Assembly: GCA_036271855.1 (NCBI GenBank)
Contig: DATAZV010000548.1
Location: forward strand, 1 to 17,197
Direction of reading: 5' to 3'
From: JAQGMJ01 sp036271855
GTDB taxonomy: Bacteria > Pseudomonadota > Gammaproteobacteria > Burkholderiales > JAEUOS01
DNA length: 17,197 bases
The notes under the pieces: generated by a model
The model's input: only the letters and a program-made list of their open reading frames with translations
What the model was told of the DNA's origin: nothing
Database searches by the model: none
Shown: piece by piece, positions 6,961 to 13,868 of the stretch
How the letters are laid out: each line of letters starts with the position of its first letter
Position numbering within the stretch: position 1 is the first letter of the stretch
Program-made: the position numbers and the translations under genes

Positions 6961-7425
6961 CTACTTGGGGTTTTTCTTGTAGTCGGCCACCGCGACGGCG
7001 AGCACCTTGTACTCGGTGCAGGACTGGCCGCAGATCTTGTCCAGCTTGGCCAGTTGCTGCTCCGCCAGCGCGACGTTGCCGCGGTTCAGGTAAGCCTGGC
7101 CCAGGTATTCATTGGCGCCCTTGTGGTTCGGGTTGATCGCCAGGGCCGAGGTGTAATACTTGATGCCTTCGTCCCAGTTGCCGCTGTTGCGGTAGGCATA
7201 GCCCAGGTAGCTGTAGATGTCGGCATTCTTCTTGTCTTCGGCCAGGGCTTTTTGCAGGTGGCTGATGGCGTTGTTCCAGTCCTTCTTGTCGATTGCCGTG
7301 CGGCCCTGCTCGAATTCGCTGGCGGTGAACTGCTTGGGGGTGGAATCGAAACTGCCGCCGGCGGCCCAGGCGCTGGAATAAAGCGCGGACGCGGCCAGTA
7401 AGACACAGATTGCGGTCTTGCGCAT
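6961..7425 (-). CDS. Secreted TPR-repeat protein
   Basis: A 154-aa exported protein. I chose the ATG at 7425 because it follows AGGAGA at good spacing and opens a signal peptide (MRKTAICVLLAASALYSSAWA|AG); longer in-frame starts upstream only add a low-complexity arginine-rich extension. The mature protein has three tetratricopeptide repeats: about residues 34-67 (FEQGRTAIDKKDWNNAISHL), 68-101 (YLGYAYRNSGNWDEGIKYY) and 102-135 (YLGQAYLNRGNVALAEQQL). It ends in a cysteine pair, KICGQSCTEY. TPR units bind protein partners, so a periplasmic scaffold role is likely. It is the first gene of the minus-strand cluster ending in the ECF/anti-sigma pair. Whether it is co-transcribed with them is inferred from orientation and order. 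Confidence 0.85.
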   Translation of the reverse strand: MRKTAICVLLAASALYSSAWAAGGSFDSTPKQFTASEFEQGRTAIDKKDWNNAISHLQKALAEDKKNADIYSYLGYAYRNSGNWDEGIKYYTSALAINPNHKGANEYLGQAYLNRGNVALAEQQLAKLDKICGQSCTEYKVLAVAVADYKKNPK

Positions 7426-7474
7426 GGAGGTTCTCCTATTAGGGTTGCAACGCTGCTGTATACGCCCGCCCCGC

Positions 7475-7495
7475 CGGTCCGGATGCGCCGGACCG
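7475..7495. repeat. 8-bp inverted repeat between the divergent TPR and SDR genes
   Basis: CGGTCCGG (7475-7482) and CCGGACCG (7488-7495) flank ATGCG in the 130-bp divergent region. It could be an operator or a leader hairpin for either gene. A loose -35/-10 pair for the SDR gene (TTAAAC 7512-7517, 17 nt, TATTAC 7535-7540) lies beside it, but the match is weak. Confidence 0.4.
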
Positions 7496-7555
7496 ACGGA
7501 CGGCCGATCCGTTAAACTCGGGCGAACTCCCACATATTACCCACGGAGACAAAAC

Positions 7556-8278
7556 GTGTTCGAGGACGTATTCAAAAACAAAACGGTGCTGATTTCCGGC
7601 GGCACCAGCGGTATCGGTTTCGGCATCGCCCGCGCCTTTCATTCCGCCGGGGCCAAAGTGACTGTGACCGGGCTCACCGAGCCTGAGCTGGCCGACGCCC
7701 GCGCCGCCGGTATCACCGCGGTGACCCTGGATGTGGCGAACCTCGCCGCCTGCAAAAAGCTGATCGGCAGCTTCAGCCAGCTCGATGTGCTGGTGAACTG
7801 CGCCGGCATGATCCGCCGCGCGAACGCCGAGCACGACCCCGAGCAATTCGCCATGGTGATCGACGTCAATCTCAACGGCACCCAGCGCCTGTGTTCCCTG
7901 GCGCGCCCGCTGCTGGCGCAAAGCAAGGGCAGCATCGTCAACACCGCCTCGATGCGCAGTTTCACCGGCGCCGCCATCACGCCCGCCTACAGCGCCAGCA
8001 AGGGCGCGGTGATGCAGCTGACCAAATCGCTGGCCATCGCCTACGCGGACGAAGGCATCCGCGTCAACGCCATCGCCCCGGGCTGGGTGAAGACGCCGCT
8101 GACCGCCGCCCTGCGCGAAAACCCCGAAGCCAACCAGGCGGTGCTCGACCGCACGCCGATGAAGCGCTGGGCCGAGCCGGAAGACATGGCCGGGCCGGTG
8201 ATGTTTTTGTGCTCGCCGGCGGCGGCCTTTATCACCGGCGCGATCCTGCCAGTGGACGGCGGCTATCTCGCCTTCTAG
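7556..8278 (+). CDS. Short-chain dehydrogenase/reductase (SDR)
   Basis: A 240-aa classical SDR, a cytoplasmic NAD(P)-dependent oxidoreductase. I place the start at the GTG at 7556, preceded by CGGAGA, because residues upstream of it are not SDR-like. Visible motifs are the dinucleotide loop GGTSGIG (15-21), NCAG (81-84), the structural N105, catalytic S132 (NTAS) and YSASK with Y145 and K149, then PGWVKTPLT and the C-terminal ITGAILPVDGGY. D59 in TLDVAN fits the conserved acidic site. The catalytic set is complete. The substrate is unknown; similar proteins act on sugars, acyl chains or alcohols, and many are simply labelled FabG-like. It stands alone in its direction and converges with the ROK kinase gene, 6 nt apart. 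Confidence 0.88.
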   Translation: MFEDVFKNKTVLISGGTSGIGFGIARAFHSAGAKVTVTGLTEPELADARAAGITAVTLDVANLAACKKLIGSFSQLDVLVNCAGMIRRANAEHDPEQFAMVIDVNLNGTQRLCSLARPLLAQSKGSIVNTASMRSFTGAAITPAYSASKGAVMQLTKSLAIAYADEGIRVNAIAPGWVKTPLTAALRENPEANQAVLDRTPMKRWAEPEDMAGPVMFLCSPAAAFITGAILPVDGGYLAF

Positions 8279-8284
8279 CGGGCG

Positions 8285-9181
8285 CTAGATGCCCAGCAGG
8301 GCGGCGCCGATCACCCCGGCGGAGTCGCCCAGTTGGTTGCGCACAATCGGCGTGGTCAGCTCGTCGCTGAATACCCGCGCCCGCACCTGTGCCACACCCT
8401 CGCTGTACAACTCGTCGATGTTCGACAAGCCGCCGCCGAGCACGATCACGTCCGGGTCGAGCACGGCGATGAGATTGGCCAGCGCCTGGCCGAAGCGGGC
8501 GTAAAAATCGGCCATGGCCGCCTGGCAGCGGCCGTCGCCGGCCAGCGCCTGCTGGTGGATTTCGGTAGCCGACAAAGCGGCGCCGTAGCGCGCCAGAAAT
8601 GCCTTTTCCAGCCCGCCGCCTGATATGAAGGTCTCGACGCAGCCATGCGCCCCGCAATAGCAGGCCGGCCCGGCCGGGTCGATCACCATATGGCCCCACT
8701 CGCCTGCCAGCGCCTGCGGCCCGGTGCGCACCACGCTGTCCAGCACGATGCCGCCGCCGCAGCCGGTGCCCATGATCACCCCAAACACGCAGCCGTAGCC
8801 ACGTCCGGCGCCGTGCAATGCCTCGGCCAGGGCGAAGCAGTTGGCGTCGTTTTCGATGCGCACCGGCCGCAGCAGCGCGGCCTCCAGCATGGTCTTGAGC
8901 GGTTGGCCGTTCAGGCACACGGTATTGGAGTTTTTCAGCAGGCCGCTGCGCGCCGACAGCGCCCCCGGCGTGCCCACGCCTACGGTGTGCGGCGTGTCGT
9001 CGGCGGCGTATACCAGGCCGGCATAGAGGTTGGCGACGCGCGCGACGATGTGTGCCGGCCCGCCTTCGGCTTCGGTGGCGATGCGCCGGCGCTCCACGAC
9101 CTGCCCGGCGGGGTCCAGGACCGCGCCTTCGATCTTGGTGCCGCCCAGATCGATGCCGATGCGAAAAGGCGCCTGGCTCAT
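8285..9181 (-). CDS. ROK-family sugar kinase (Mak/fructokinase-like)
   Basis: A 298-aa cytoplasmic sugar kinase of the ROK family. The ATG at 9181 places the ATP-binding loop IGIDLGGTK at residues 8-16; longer readings upstream add non-homologous residues, though no clear ribosome site precedes this ATG. NDANCFALAEA (111-121) includes the catalytic D112. GTGCGGGI follows, then the ROK signature EWGH (E161 to H164) and the zinc-binding CYCGAHGC (C174, C176, C181). LDPDVIVLGGGLSN and a length close to E. coli Mak (302 aa) make a fructokinase or glucokinase most likely, with Mak the closest family I recall. No DNA-binding domain is present, so it is not a NagC/XylR-type repressor. Sugar specificity cannot be settled from sequence, and no transporter is adjacent. 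Confidence 0.85.
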   Translation of the reverse strand: MSQAPFRIGIDLGGTKIEGAVLDPAGQVVERRRIATEAEGGPAHIVARVANLYAGLVYAADDTPHTVGVGTPGALSARSGLLKNSNTVCLNGQPLKTMLEAALLRPVRIENDANCFALAEALHGAGRGYGCVFGVIMGTGCGGGIVLDSVVRTGPQALAGEWGHMVIDPAGPACYCGAHGCVETFISGGGLEKAFLARYGAALSATEIHQQALAGDGRCQAAMADFYARFGQALANLIAVLDPDVIVLGGGLSNIDELYSEGVAQVRARVFSDELTTPIVRNQLGDSAGVIGAALLGI

Positions 9182-9654
9182 GGCGCAGGGGAGGGGTGGC
9201 TCATGGCGCAATGATGCCGTGTTTCGTGATTCCAGGCAGCCGTGCAAATCATCCACACTTGGTTGTCCGAATCGCGTATGTTTGAAACCAGGCTGCGGGT
9301 GGGTTTGCCGTGGCCGGCTCTTTGACATCGCCGCCTGGCTGCCGAACGGCGCGAACCCGCGTGCCGTATCGGCCTGCGCCCGGCCCGGGGCAACATTTGT
9401 GGTGCCGGAGGGTCAAGGTCGAGATTGGTGCAATGGCCGGCGAATGTGAAAAATCTCCGTGATTTACCGTTGTTTTCCAAAAATGGCCGAAGATGACCGG
9501 GCAAAAATCCGCAAAAAACTCAGGTTTTCTTAGGTTTGCACTACAACCGTGGTAGCGCTGGCCCATCGCTGCCGGGGCTTGCGCCTATAATTCGTTCCCC
9601 AATGCCGCGTTTCGCGGTTCCAGGCCGCCCGCGCCGCGCCTGCCGCCCACCAGG
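9182..9654 (+). other. 473-bp intergenic region between the divergent kinase and dusA
   Basis: This is the only gap over 300 bp. Reading frames across it on both strands lack plausible ribosome sites and read as arginine/proline-rich nonsense, so I see no gene. The kinase-proximal half is GC-rich and featureless. Positions 9440-9545 are distinctly AT-richer, with several A- and T-tracts (CCAAAAATGG, GCAAAAAACTC, GGTTTTCTTAGG), as expected of a regulatory region. A consensus TATAAT lies at 9586-9591. A short hairpin CCGCG-TTT-CGCGG (9605-9617) falls in the presumed dusA leader. Confidence 0.6.
9586..9591 (+). promoter_or_regulatory. Putative -10 element (TATAAT) for dusA
   Basis: A perfect TATAAT lies 63 nt ahead of the dusA ATG in an otherwise GC-rich sequence. 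The 16-18 nt spacing upstream offers no good -35 match (CCATCG region), so recognition would have to rest on the -10 or an activator. The AT-rich tracts at 9440-9545 could contribute. Confidence 0.45.
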
Positions 9655-10683
9655 ATGACTTCGCCCTCGCAACACTCCCCCTGGCGCTTTTGCGTCGCGC
9701 CGATGATGGACTGGACCGACCGGCATTGCCGGGTGTTCCATCGCCAGATCAGCTGCCACGCCCGCCTGTACACCGAAATGGTCACCACCGGCGCGCTGCT
9801 GCATGGGGACGTGCCGCGCCATCTCGATTTCGACGCCGCCGAACACCCGGTGGCCCTGCAATTGGGCGGCAGCGAGCCGGAAGACCTGGCGCATTGCGCC
9901 CGCCTGGCCGAGAAGTGGGGCTACGACGAGGTCAACCTGAATTGCGGCTGCCCCTCCGAGCGGGTGCAGCGCGGTGCTTTCGGCGCCTGCCTGATGGCCG
10001 AGCCCGCGCTGGTACGCGATTGCGTCAAGGCGATGGCCGACGCCGTGTCGATTCCGGTCACCGTCAAGCACCGCATCGGCATTGACAAGATGGACCAATA
10101 TGCTTTCATGCGCGACTTCGTCGGCACGGTCGCCGAAGGCGGCGCTACGGTATTCATGATGCACGCGCGCAGCGCCTGGCTCAAGGGCCTGAGCCCGAAG
10201 GAAAACCGCGAGATTCCGCCGCTGCGTTATGAATATGCGCAACGCCTGAAGCAGGACTTTCCGGATTTCACCATCGTGGTCAACGGTGGCCTCACCACCC
10301 ACATCGGCGTCGAAGCGCAACTGGCGCAAGCCGACGGCGTGATGATCGGCCGCCAGGCCTACCACGACCCCTACTGGATGGCCGAGGCGGACGCGCGCTG
10401 GTTCGGCGATCATCGCGAACCCCTGTCGCGCATGGAGGTTGTCGAAGCGATGCGCGATTACGCCGCGCGCGCGCTCGCCGCCGCCCGTGCGGCCGGCGGC
10501 AATCCGAAACACGCGCTGCAACTGCGCAACATCGTGCGCCACATGCTCGGCCTGTACCAGGGCATGCCGGGGGCGCGCGCCTGGCGCCGCCTGCTGTCGG
10601 ATGCCGGCGCCCTGGCGGCCAACGACCCCGATCTGCTGCTGCGCGCCGCCGCCCTTACCGCGCCGGCGCGCCTGGCCGCCTGA
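9655..10683 (+). CDS. dusA: tRNA-dihydrouridine synthase A
   Basis: An FMN-dependent enzyme that reduces uridine 20/20a in the D-loop of tRNAs using NADPH. The 342-aa protein follows E. coli DusA closely: FCVAPMMDWTDRHCR near the N terminus, YTEMVTTGALLHGD, HPVALQLGGSEP, YDEVNLNCGCPSERV with the catalytic cysteine C99, FGACLM, VTVKHRIGID, HARSAWLKGLSPKENREIPP and VNGGL with GVMIGRQAY. The TEMVTT and SPKENREIPPL blocks separate DusA from DusB and DusC. The ATG at 9655 is used because it begins just before the conserved core; there is no good ribosome site (only AGG touching the start). NLNCGCP has Cys where many DusA proteins have Val, a minor substitution. pncB follows after 14 nt, probably in the same transcript. 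Confidence 0.93.
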   Translation: MTSPSQHSPWRFCVAPMMDWTDRHCRVFHRQISCHARLYTEMVTTGALLHGDVPRHLDFDAAEHPVALQLGGSEPEDLAHCARLAEKWGYDEVNLNCGCPSERVQRGAFGACLMAEPALVRDCVKAMADAVSIPVTVKHRIGIDKMDQYAFMRDFVGTVAEGGATVFMMHARSAWLKGLSPKENREIPPLRYEYAQRLKQDFPDFTIVVNGGLTTHIGVEAQLAQADGVMIGRQAYHDPYWMAEADARWFGDHREPLSRMEVVEAMRDYAARALAAARAAGGNPKHALQLRNIVRHMLGLYQGMPGARAWRRLLSDAGALAANDPDLLLRAAALTAPARLAA

Positions 10684-10697
10684 AAGAGCCCGCACCC

Positions 10698-11888
10698 ATG
10701 CTGATCAGCTCCCTGCTCGATACCGACCTCTACAAATTCACCATGATGCAGGTGGTGCTGCACCATTTTCCCGCCGCCCAGGTCGAGTACCGTTATAAGT
10801 GCCGCACCCCCGGCGTGCAACTGGCGCCTTATGCGGATGAAATCCGCAATGAAATCGCCGATCTCTGCACCCTGCGCTTTCGCGAAGACGAACTGAACTA
10901 CCTGCGGTCCTTGCGCTTCATCAAGAGCGACTACGTCGATTTTCTCGACCTGTTCCAGATGAACCCGAAATACATCACGGTCGAGCCGCAGAAAAATGGT
11001 GAAATCGAGATCATCGTCAAGGGACCGTGGCTGTACACCATCCTGTTCGAAGTGCCGGTGCTGGCGATCGTCAACGAGGTGTATTTTCGCAATACGCAGA
11101 AAAGCCCGGACTACGCCGAAGGCCGGCGCCGCCTGGCGGAAAAGATCGCCCTGGTGGCGGGACATGCCGACCTGGCCGACATGCGCATCGCCGACTACGG
11201 CACGCGCCGCCGCTTTTCCAAAGTCTGGCAGGACGAAGTGCTGGTCGCGCTCAAGACGGGCCTGGGCGCAAACTTCGCCGGCACCTCCAACGTCTACTTC
11301 GCCTTCAAGCATGGCCTGGTGCCCCTGGGGACCATGGCGCACGAGTACCTGCAGGCCTGCCAGGCACTGGGGCCGCGCCTGCGCGACTCGCAGACCTACG
11401 GTTTCGAGAAATGGGCGGCCGAGTATCGCGGCGACCTGGGGATAGCGCTGGCCGACGTCTATGGCATCAACGCCTTTCTCAACGATTTCGATATGTATTT
11501 CTGCAAACTGTTCGACGGTGCCCGCCACGACTCCGGCGACCCGTTCCAGTGGGGCGAGCGCCTGATCGAGCATTACCGCAAGAACCGGGTCGATCCGCGC
11601 GCCAAGATATTGGTGTTCTCCGACAGCCTGAACATGCCGCTGGCGGTGCAGCTTTATGAGCGCTTTCGCGGCCGCTGCATCACCGCCTTCGGCATCGGCA
11701 CCAATCTCACCAACGACCTTGGCTATACGCCGTTGAACATCGTGATGAAAATGGTCCGCTGCAATGGCCAGCCGGTGGCCAAGCTGTCGGACTCGCCGGC
11801 AAAAAACATGTGCGACGACGAACGTTATCTGGCGTATTTGCGCCAGGTGTTCGGCATTCCGCAACCTGGCGAGGCCGCGCAGGCATAG
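10698..11888 (+). CDS. pncB: Nicotinate phosphoribosyltransferase
   Basis: Converts nicotinate and PRPP to nicotinate mononucleotide in the NAD salvage (Preiss-Handler) pathway, with ATP hydrolysis. The 396 aa match E. coli PncB (400 aa). Visible family features are LLDTDLYKFTMMQ at the N terminus, YRYKCRT, FGTRRRFS-like YGTRRRFS, GTSNVYFAFKHGL, GTMAHEYLQA and HDSGDPFQWGERLIEHY, then IGTNLTNDLG and KLSDSPAKNM. H215 in TMAHEYL corresponds by position to the histidine phosphorylated in the characterised bacterial enzymes. It sits 14 nt after dusA and 32 nt before the first alpha/beta hydrolase, with only a weak ribosome site (GAAAGAG). No NAD-responsive operator is recognisable. Confidence 0.95.
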   Translation: MLISSLLDTDLYKFTMMQVVLHHFPAAQVEYRYKCRTPGVQLAPYADEIRNEIADLCTLRFREDELNYLRSLRFIKSDYVDFLDLFQMNPKYITVEPQKNGEIEIIVKGPWLYTILFEVPVLAIVNEVYFRNTQKSPDYAEGRRRLAEKIALVAGHADLADMRIADYGTRRRFSKVWQDEVLVALKTGLGANFAGTSNVYFAFKHGLVPLGTMAHEYLQACQALGPRLRDSQTYGFEKWAAEYRGDLGIALADVYGINAFLNDFDMYFCKLFDGARHDSGDPFQWGERLIEHYRKNRVDPRAKILVFSDSLNMPLAVQLYERFRGRCITAFGIGTNLTNDLGYTPLNIVMKMVRCNGQPVAKLSDSPAKNMCDDERYLAYLRQVFGIPQPGEAAQA

Positions 11889-11920
11889 AATCTTTCCCGT
11901 TCCTTTTCCGAAAGTCCAGC

Positions 11921-12808
11921 ATGCCTCACGTCACCGCCAGCGACGGCGTCAAGCTCTTTTACGAAGAAACCGGTACCGGCATCCCGATCGTTTTCGTCCA
12001 CGAATTCGCCGCCGATTTCCGCAGCTACGAAACCCAGGTGCGGCATCTGTCGCGCCAGTACCGCTGCATCACTTTCAACGCGCGCGGCTACCCGCCTTCC
12101 GATGTGCCGCCGTCATTCGAATCCTATTCGCAAGACAAGGCGCGCGACGACATCCTCGCCGTACTTGAGGGTTTGAACATAGCCAAGGCGCACATCGTCG
12201 GCATTTCCATGGGCGGCTTTGCCGTGCTGCACTTCGGCATGCAGTACCCGGACCGCGCGATTTCGATCTCGGTGTGCGGCTGCGGCTACGGCGCCCAGGC
12301 TGACAAGCGCGCCCAGTTCCAGGCCGAGGTGATGGCCACCGCGCAGGCGATGCAGGACCAGGGCATGAAGGTGGTGGCCGAGACTTACGCCATCTCCAGT
12401 ACCCGCGTGCAGCTGCAGAACAAGGACCCGCGCGGCTACCTGGAATTCAAGTCCCAGCTCGCCGAGCACGACGACCTCGGTTCAGCCAACACCATGCGCG
12501 GCCTGCAGGCGCGCCGCCCATCCCTCTACGAGCTGACCGAGCGCATGGCGAAGATCAGCGTTCCGGCGCTGATCGCCGTCGGCGACGAGGACGAACCCTG
12601 CCTCGAACCCGCGCTGCTGATGAAGCGCACCATTCCCACCGCGCAGCTGGTGGTCTTCCCCAGCACCGGCCATGCGCTGAACCTGGAAGAGCCCGACATG
12701 TTCAATGCCATGCTGGACCGTTTTTTCCACCTGGTCGAGTCCGGCCGCTGGCAGCCGCGCGACCCGCGCAGCAAGGCGACTTCGATCCTGGGCGACAACA
12801 AGAAGTAA
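11921..12808 (+). CDS. Alpha/beta-fold hydrolase, copy 1
   Basis: A 295-aa cytoplasmic alpha/beta hydrolase. The ATG at 11921 is chosen because it aligns residue for residue with the next gene; upstream in-frame codons overlap pncB. Catalytic triad residues are visible: nucleophile S96 in GISMGGF, acid D222 or D224 in VGDEDEPC, and H251 in STGHALNLEEPD. The oxyanion region reads VHEFA (26-30) where most relatives have HGxx. ARGYPPSDVP and SYSQDKARDD follow, then a helical lid (about 130-200). Enzymes like this are often labelled 3-oxoadipate enol-lactonase, but no aromatic-degradation gene is nearby, so I do not adopt that. Hydrolysis of an ester, lactone or similar bond is likely. The ribosome site is weak compared with copy 2. 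Confidence 0.85.
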   Translation: MPHVTASDGVKLFYEETGTGIPIVFVHEFAADFRSYETQVRHLSRQYRCITFNARGYPPSDVPPSFESYSQDKARDDILAVLEGLNIAKAHIVGISMGGFAVLHFGMQYPDRAISISVCGCGYGAQADKRAQFQAEVMATAQAMQDQGMKVVAETYAISSTRVQLQNKDPRGYLEFKSQLAEHDDLGSANTMRGLQARRPSLYELTERMAKISVPALIAVGDEDEPCLEPALLMKRTIPTAQLVVFPSTGHALNLEEPDMFNAMLDRFFHLVESGRWQPRDPRSKATSILGDNKK

Positions 12809-12845
12809 GCCGCATCACGTAACCAATAAGCAGGAGGAGACCCGC

Positions 12846-13733
12846 ATGCCCCACGTCACTACCCCCGACGGTGTCAAACTGTATTACGAAGAAACCGGCA
12901 GCGGTACGCCGATTGTTTTCGTCCACGAATTCGCCGGCGACTATCGCAGCTGGGAGGCGCAGGTGCGCTACTTTTCACGGCGCTTTCGCTGCATCGCCTA
13001 TAGCGCGCGCGGCTACCTGCCGTCGGATGTGCCGCCGAACGCCGACTCCTATTCGCAGGAACATGCGCGCGACGACGTGCTCGCCATCATGGATGGCCTG
13101 GGTATCAAAAAGGCCCACGTGGTCGGCTTGTCGATGGGCGGCTTTGCGACCCTGCATTTCGGTTTGAAATACCCTGAGCGCGCGCTCTCGCTTTCGGTGT
13201 GCGGGTGTGGTTCCGGCGCCCATCCGGACCGGCATGAAGCCTTCAAGGAAGATTCGGAAAACAATGCGCGTTTCATCCTCAAGGAAGGCATGAAACGCTT
13301 TTCCGAAACCTACGGCCTCTCCGCGACGCGGGTTCAATTGCAAAACAAGAATCCGCGCGGCTTCGCCGACTTCCAGCGCTACCTCGGCGAACATGACGCC
13401 ACCGGTTCGGCCAACACCATGCGCGGCTACCAGAGCCGCCGCCCCTCGCTGTACACGCTGATGGAGCAGTTGAAGACCATCCAGGTGCCGATGCTGGTTG
13501 CCACCGGCGATGAAGATGAAGCGTGCATCGAGCCTTCGATCATGCTCAAGCGCCTGGTTTCCAGCGCTGCGCTGACCGTGTTCCCGGCCTCGGGGCACCT
13601 GATCAACCTCGAAGAGCCGGACCTGTTCAACGCCACCATCGACAGTTTCCTCGACCTGGTCGAGTCCGGCCGCTGGCAGCCGCGCGATGCGCGCAGCAAG
13701 TCGGCGATGCTGGCGCGCGACCTCACACGCTAG
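12846..13733 (+). CDS. Alpha/beta-fold hydrolase, copy 2 (tandem paralogue)
   Basis: Also 295 aa and alignable to copy 1 without gaps; my hand count gives 179 of 295 identical residues (about 61%). The ATG at 12846 follows a strong GGAGGAG ribosome site. It keeps S96 (GLSMGGF), D222/D224 (TGDEDEAC), H251 (ASGHLINLEEPD) and the VHEFA oxyanion variant. Conservation is highest in the core, at RVQLQNK, GSANTMRG and the C-terminal LVESGRWQPRD, and lowest at residues 131-160 in the lid, the usual substrate-selecting part. That pattern fits a duplication followed by a change in substrate range. The gap to copy 1 is 37 nt, so the two are probably co-translated from one message. A GC hairpin follows the stop. 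Confidence 0.85.
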   Translation: MPHVTTPDGVKLYYEETGSGTPIVFVHEFAGDYRSWEAQVRYFSRRFRCIAYSARGYLPSDVPPNADSYSQEHARDDVLAIMDGLGIKKAHVVGLSMGGFATLHFGLKYPERALSLSVCGCGSGAHPDRHEAFKEDSENNARFILKEGMKRFSETYGLSATRVQLQNKNPRGFADFQRYLGEHDATGSANTMRGYQSRRPSLYTLMEQLKTIQVPMLVATGDEDEACIEPSIMLKRLVSSAALTVFPASGHLINLEEPDLFNATIDSFLDLVESGRWQPRDARSKSAMLARDLTR

Positions 13734-13744
13734 ACACGATCCCG

Positions 13745-13764
13745 GGGCCGGCGTTCGCCGGTCC
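13745..13764 (+). repeat. GC-rich hairpin after hydrolase 2 (first of two similar copies)
   Basis: An inverted repeat around a GTTC loop, 8 bp with one G-U pair, starts 12 nt after the hydrolase stop. Its core GCCGGCGTTCGCCGGT (13747-13762) matches 14 of 16 bases of the element at 15076-15091. There is no T-run after it, so it is at best a weak intrinsic terminator. Confidence 0.5.
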
Positions 13765-13783
13765 GTTCGCTGCGCCGCCGCAA

Positions 13784-13812
13784 TTCTGGCCTGCTTTGGG
13801 AGCAGGCCAGAA
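13784..13812 (+). terminator. Perfect 12-bp inverted repeat (terminator-like or operator)
   Basis: TTCTGGCCTGCT (13784-13795) and its exact reverse complement (13801-13812) flank a 5-nt loop TTGGG. It would be a very stable hairpin between hydrolase 2 and the aminotransferase. No U-tract follows; instead TTACAAT begins 3 nt later, so it could equally be a protein-binding palindrome at the aminotransferase promoter. Confidence 0.5.
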
Positions 13813-13814
13813 GT

Positions 13815-13820
13815 TACAAT
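13815..13820 (+). promoter_or_regulatory. Putative -10 element (TACAAT) for the aminotransferase
   Basis: TACAAT matches five of six consensus bases and lies 48 nt ahead of the aminotransferase ATG. No good -35 is visible at normal spacing; that position falls inside the 12-bp inverted repeat. Confidence 0.4.
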
Positions 13821-13868
13821 TGCCCGCTTCACCGCTGCACATCGCAGCACATTCCTCACAGTCAAATC

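Noticed and set aside
7512..7540. TTAAAC-N17-TATTAC as a promoter for the SDR gene
   Set aside because: Spacing is good but only three and four of six bases match consensus, so I mention it without a separate feature.
7418..7555. N-terminal extension of the SDR gene upstream of the GTG at 7556
   Set aside because: The extra residues are not SDR-like and the stretch overlaps the start region of the divergent TPR gene, while 7556 has a good CGGAGA site and correct spacing to the cofactor loop.
9178..9566. Short open frames across the kinase-dusA gap on both strands
   Set aside because: No ribosome site, no hydrophobic or domain pattern, and basic/proline-rich composition; treated as non-coding.
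9541..9566. LacI-type operator suggested by TGGTAGCGCTGG
   Set aside because: Only the central AGCGCT is symmetric; the outer halves do not match.
12705..12845. Upstream start for hydrolase 2 inside hydrolase 1
   Set aside because: The ATG at 12846 has GGAGGAG and matches the start of its paralogue residue for residue.
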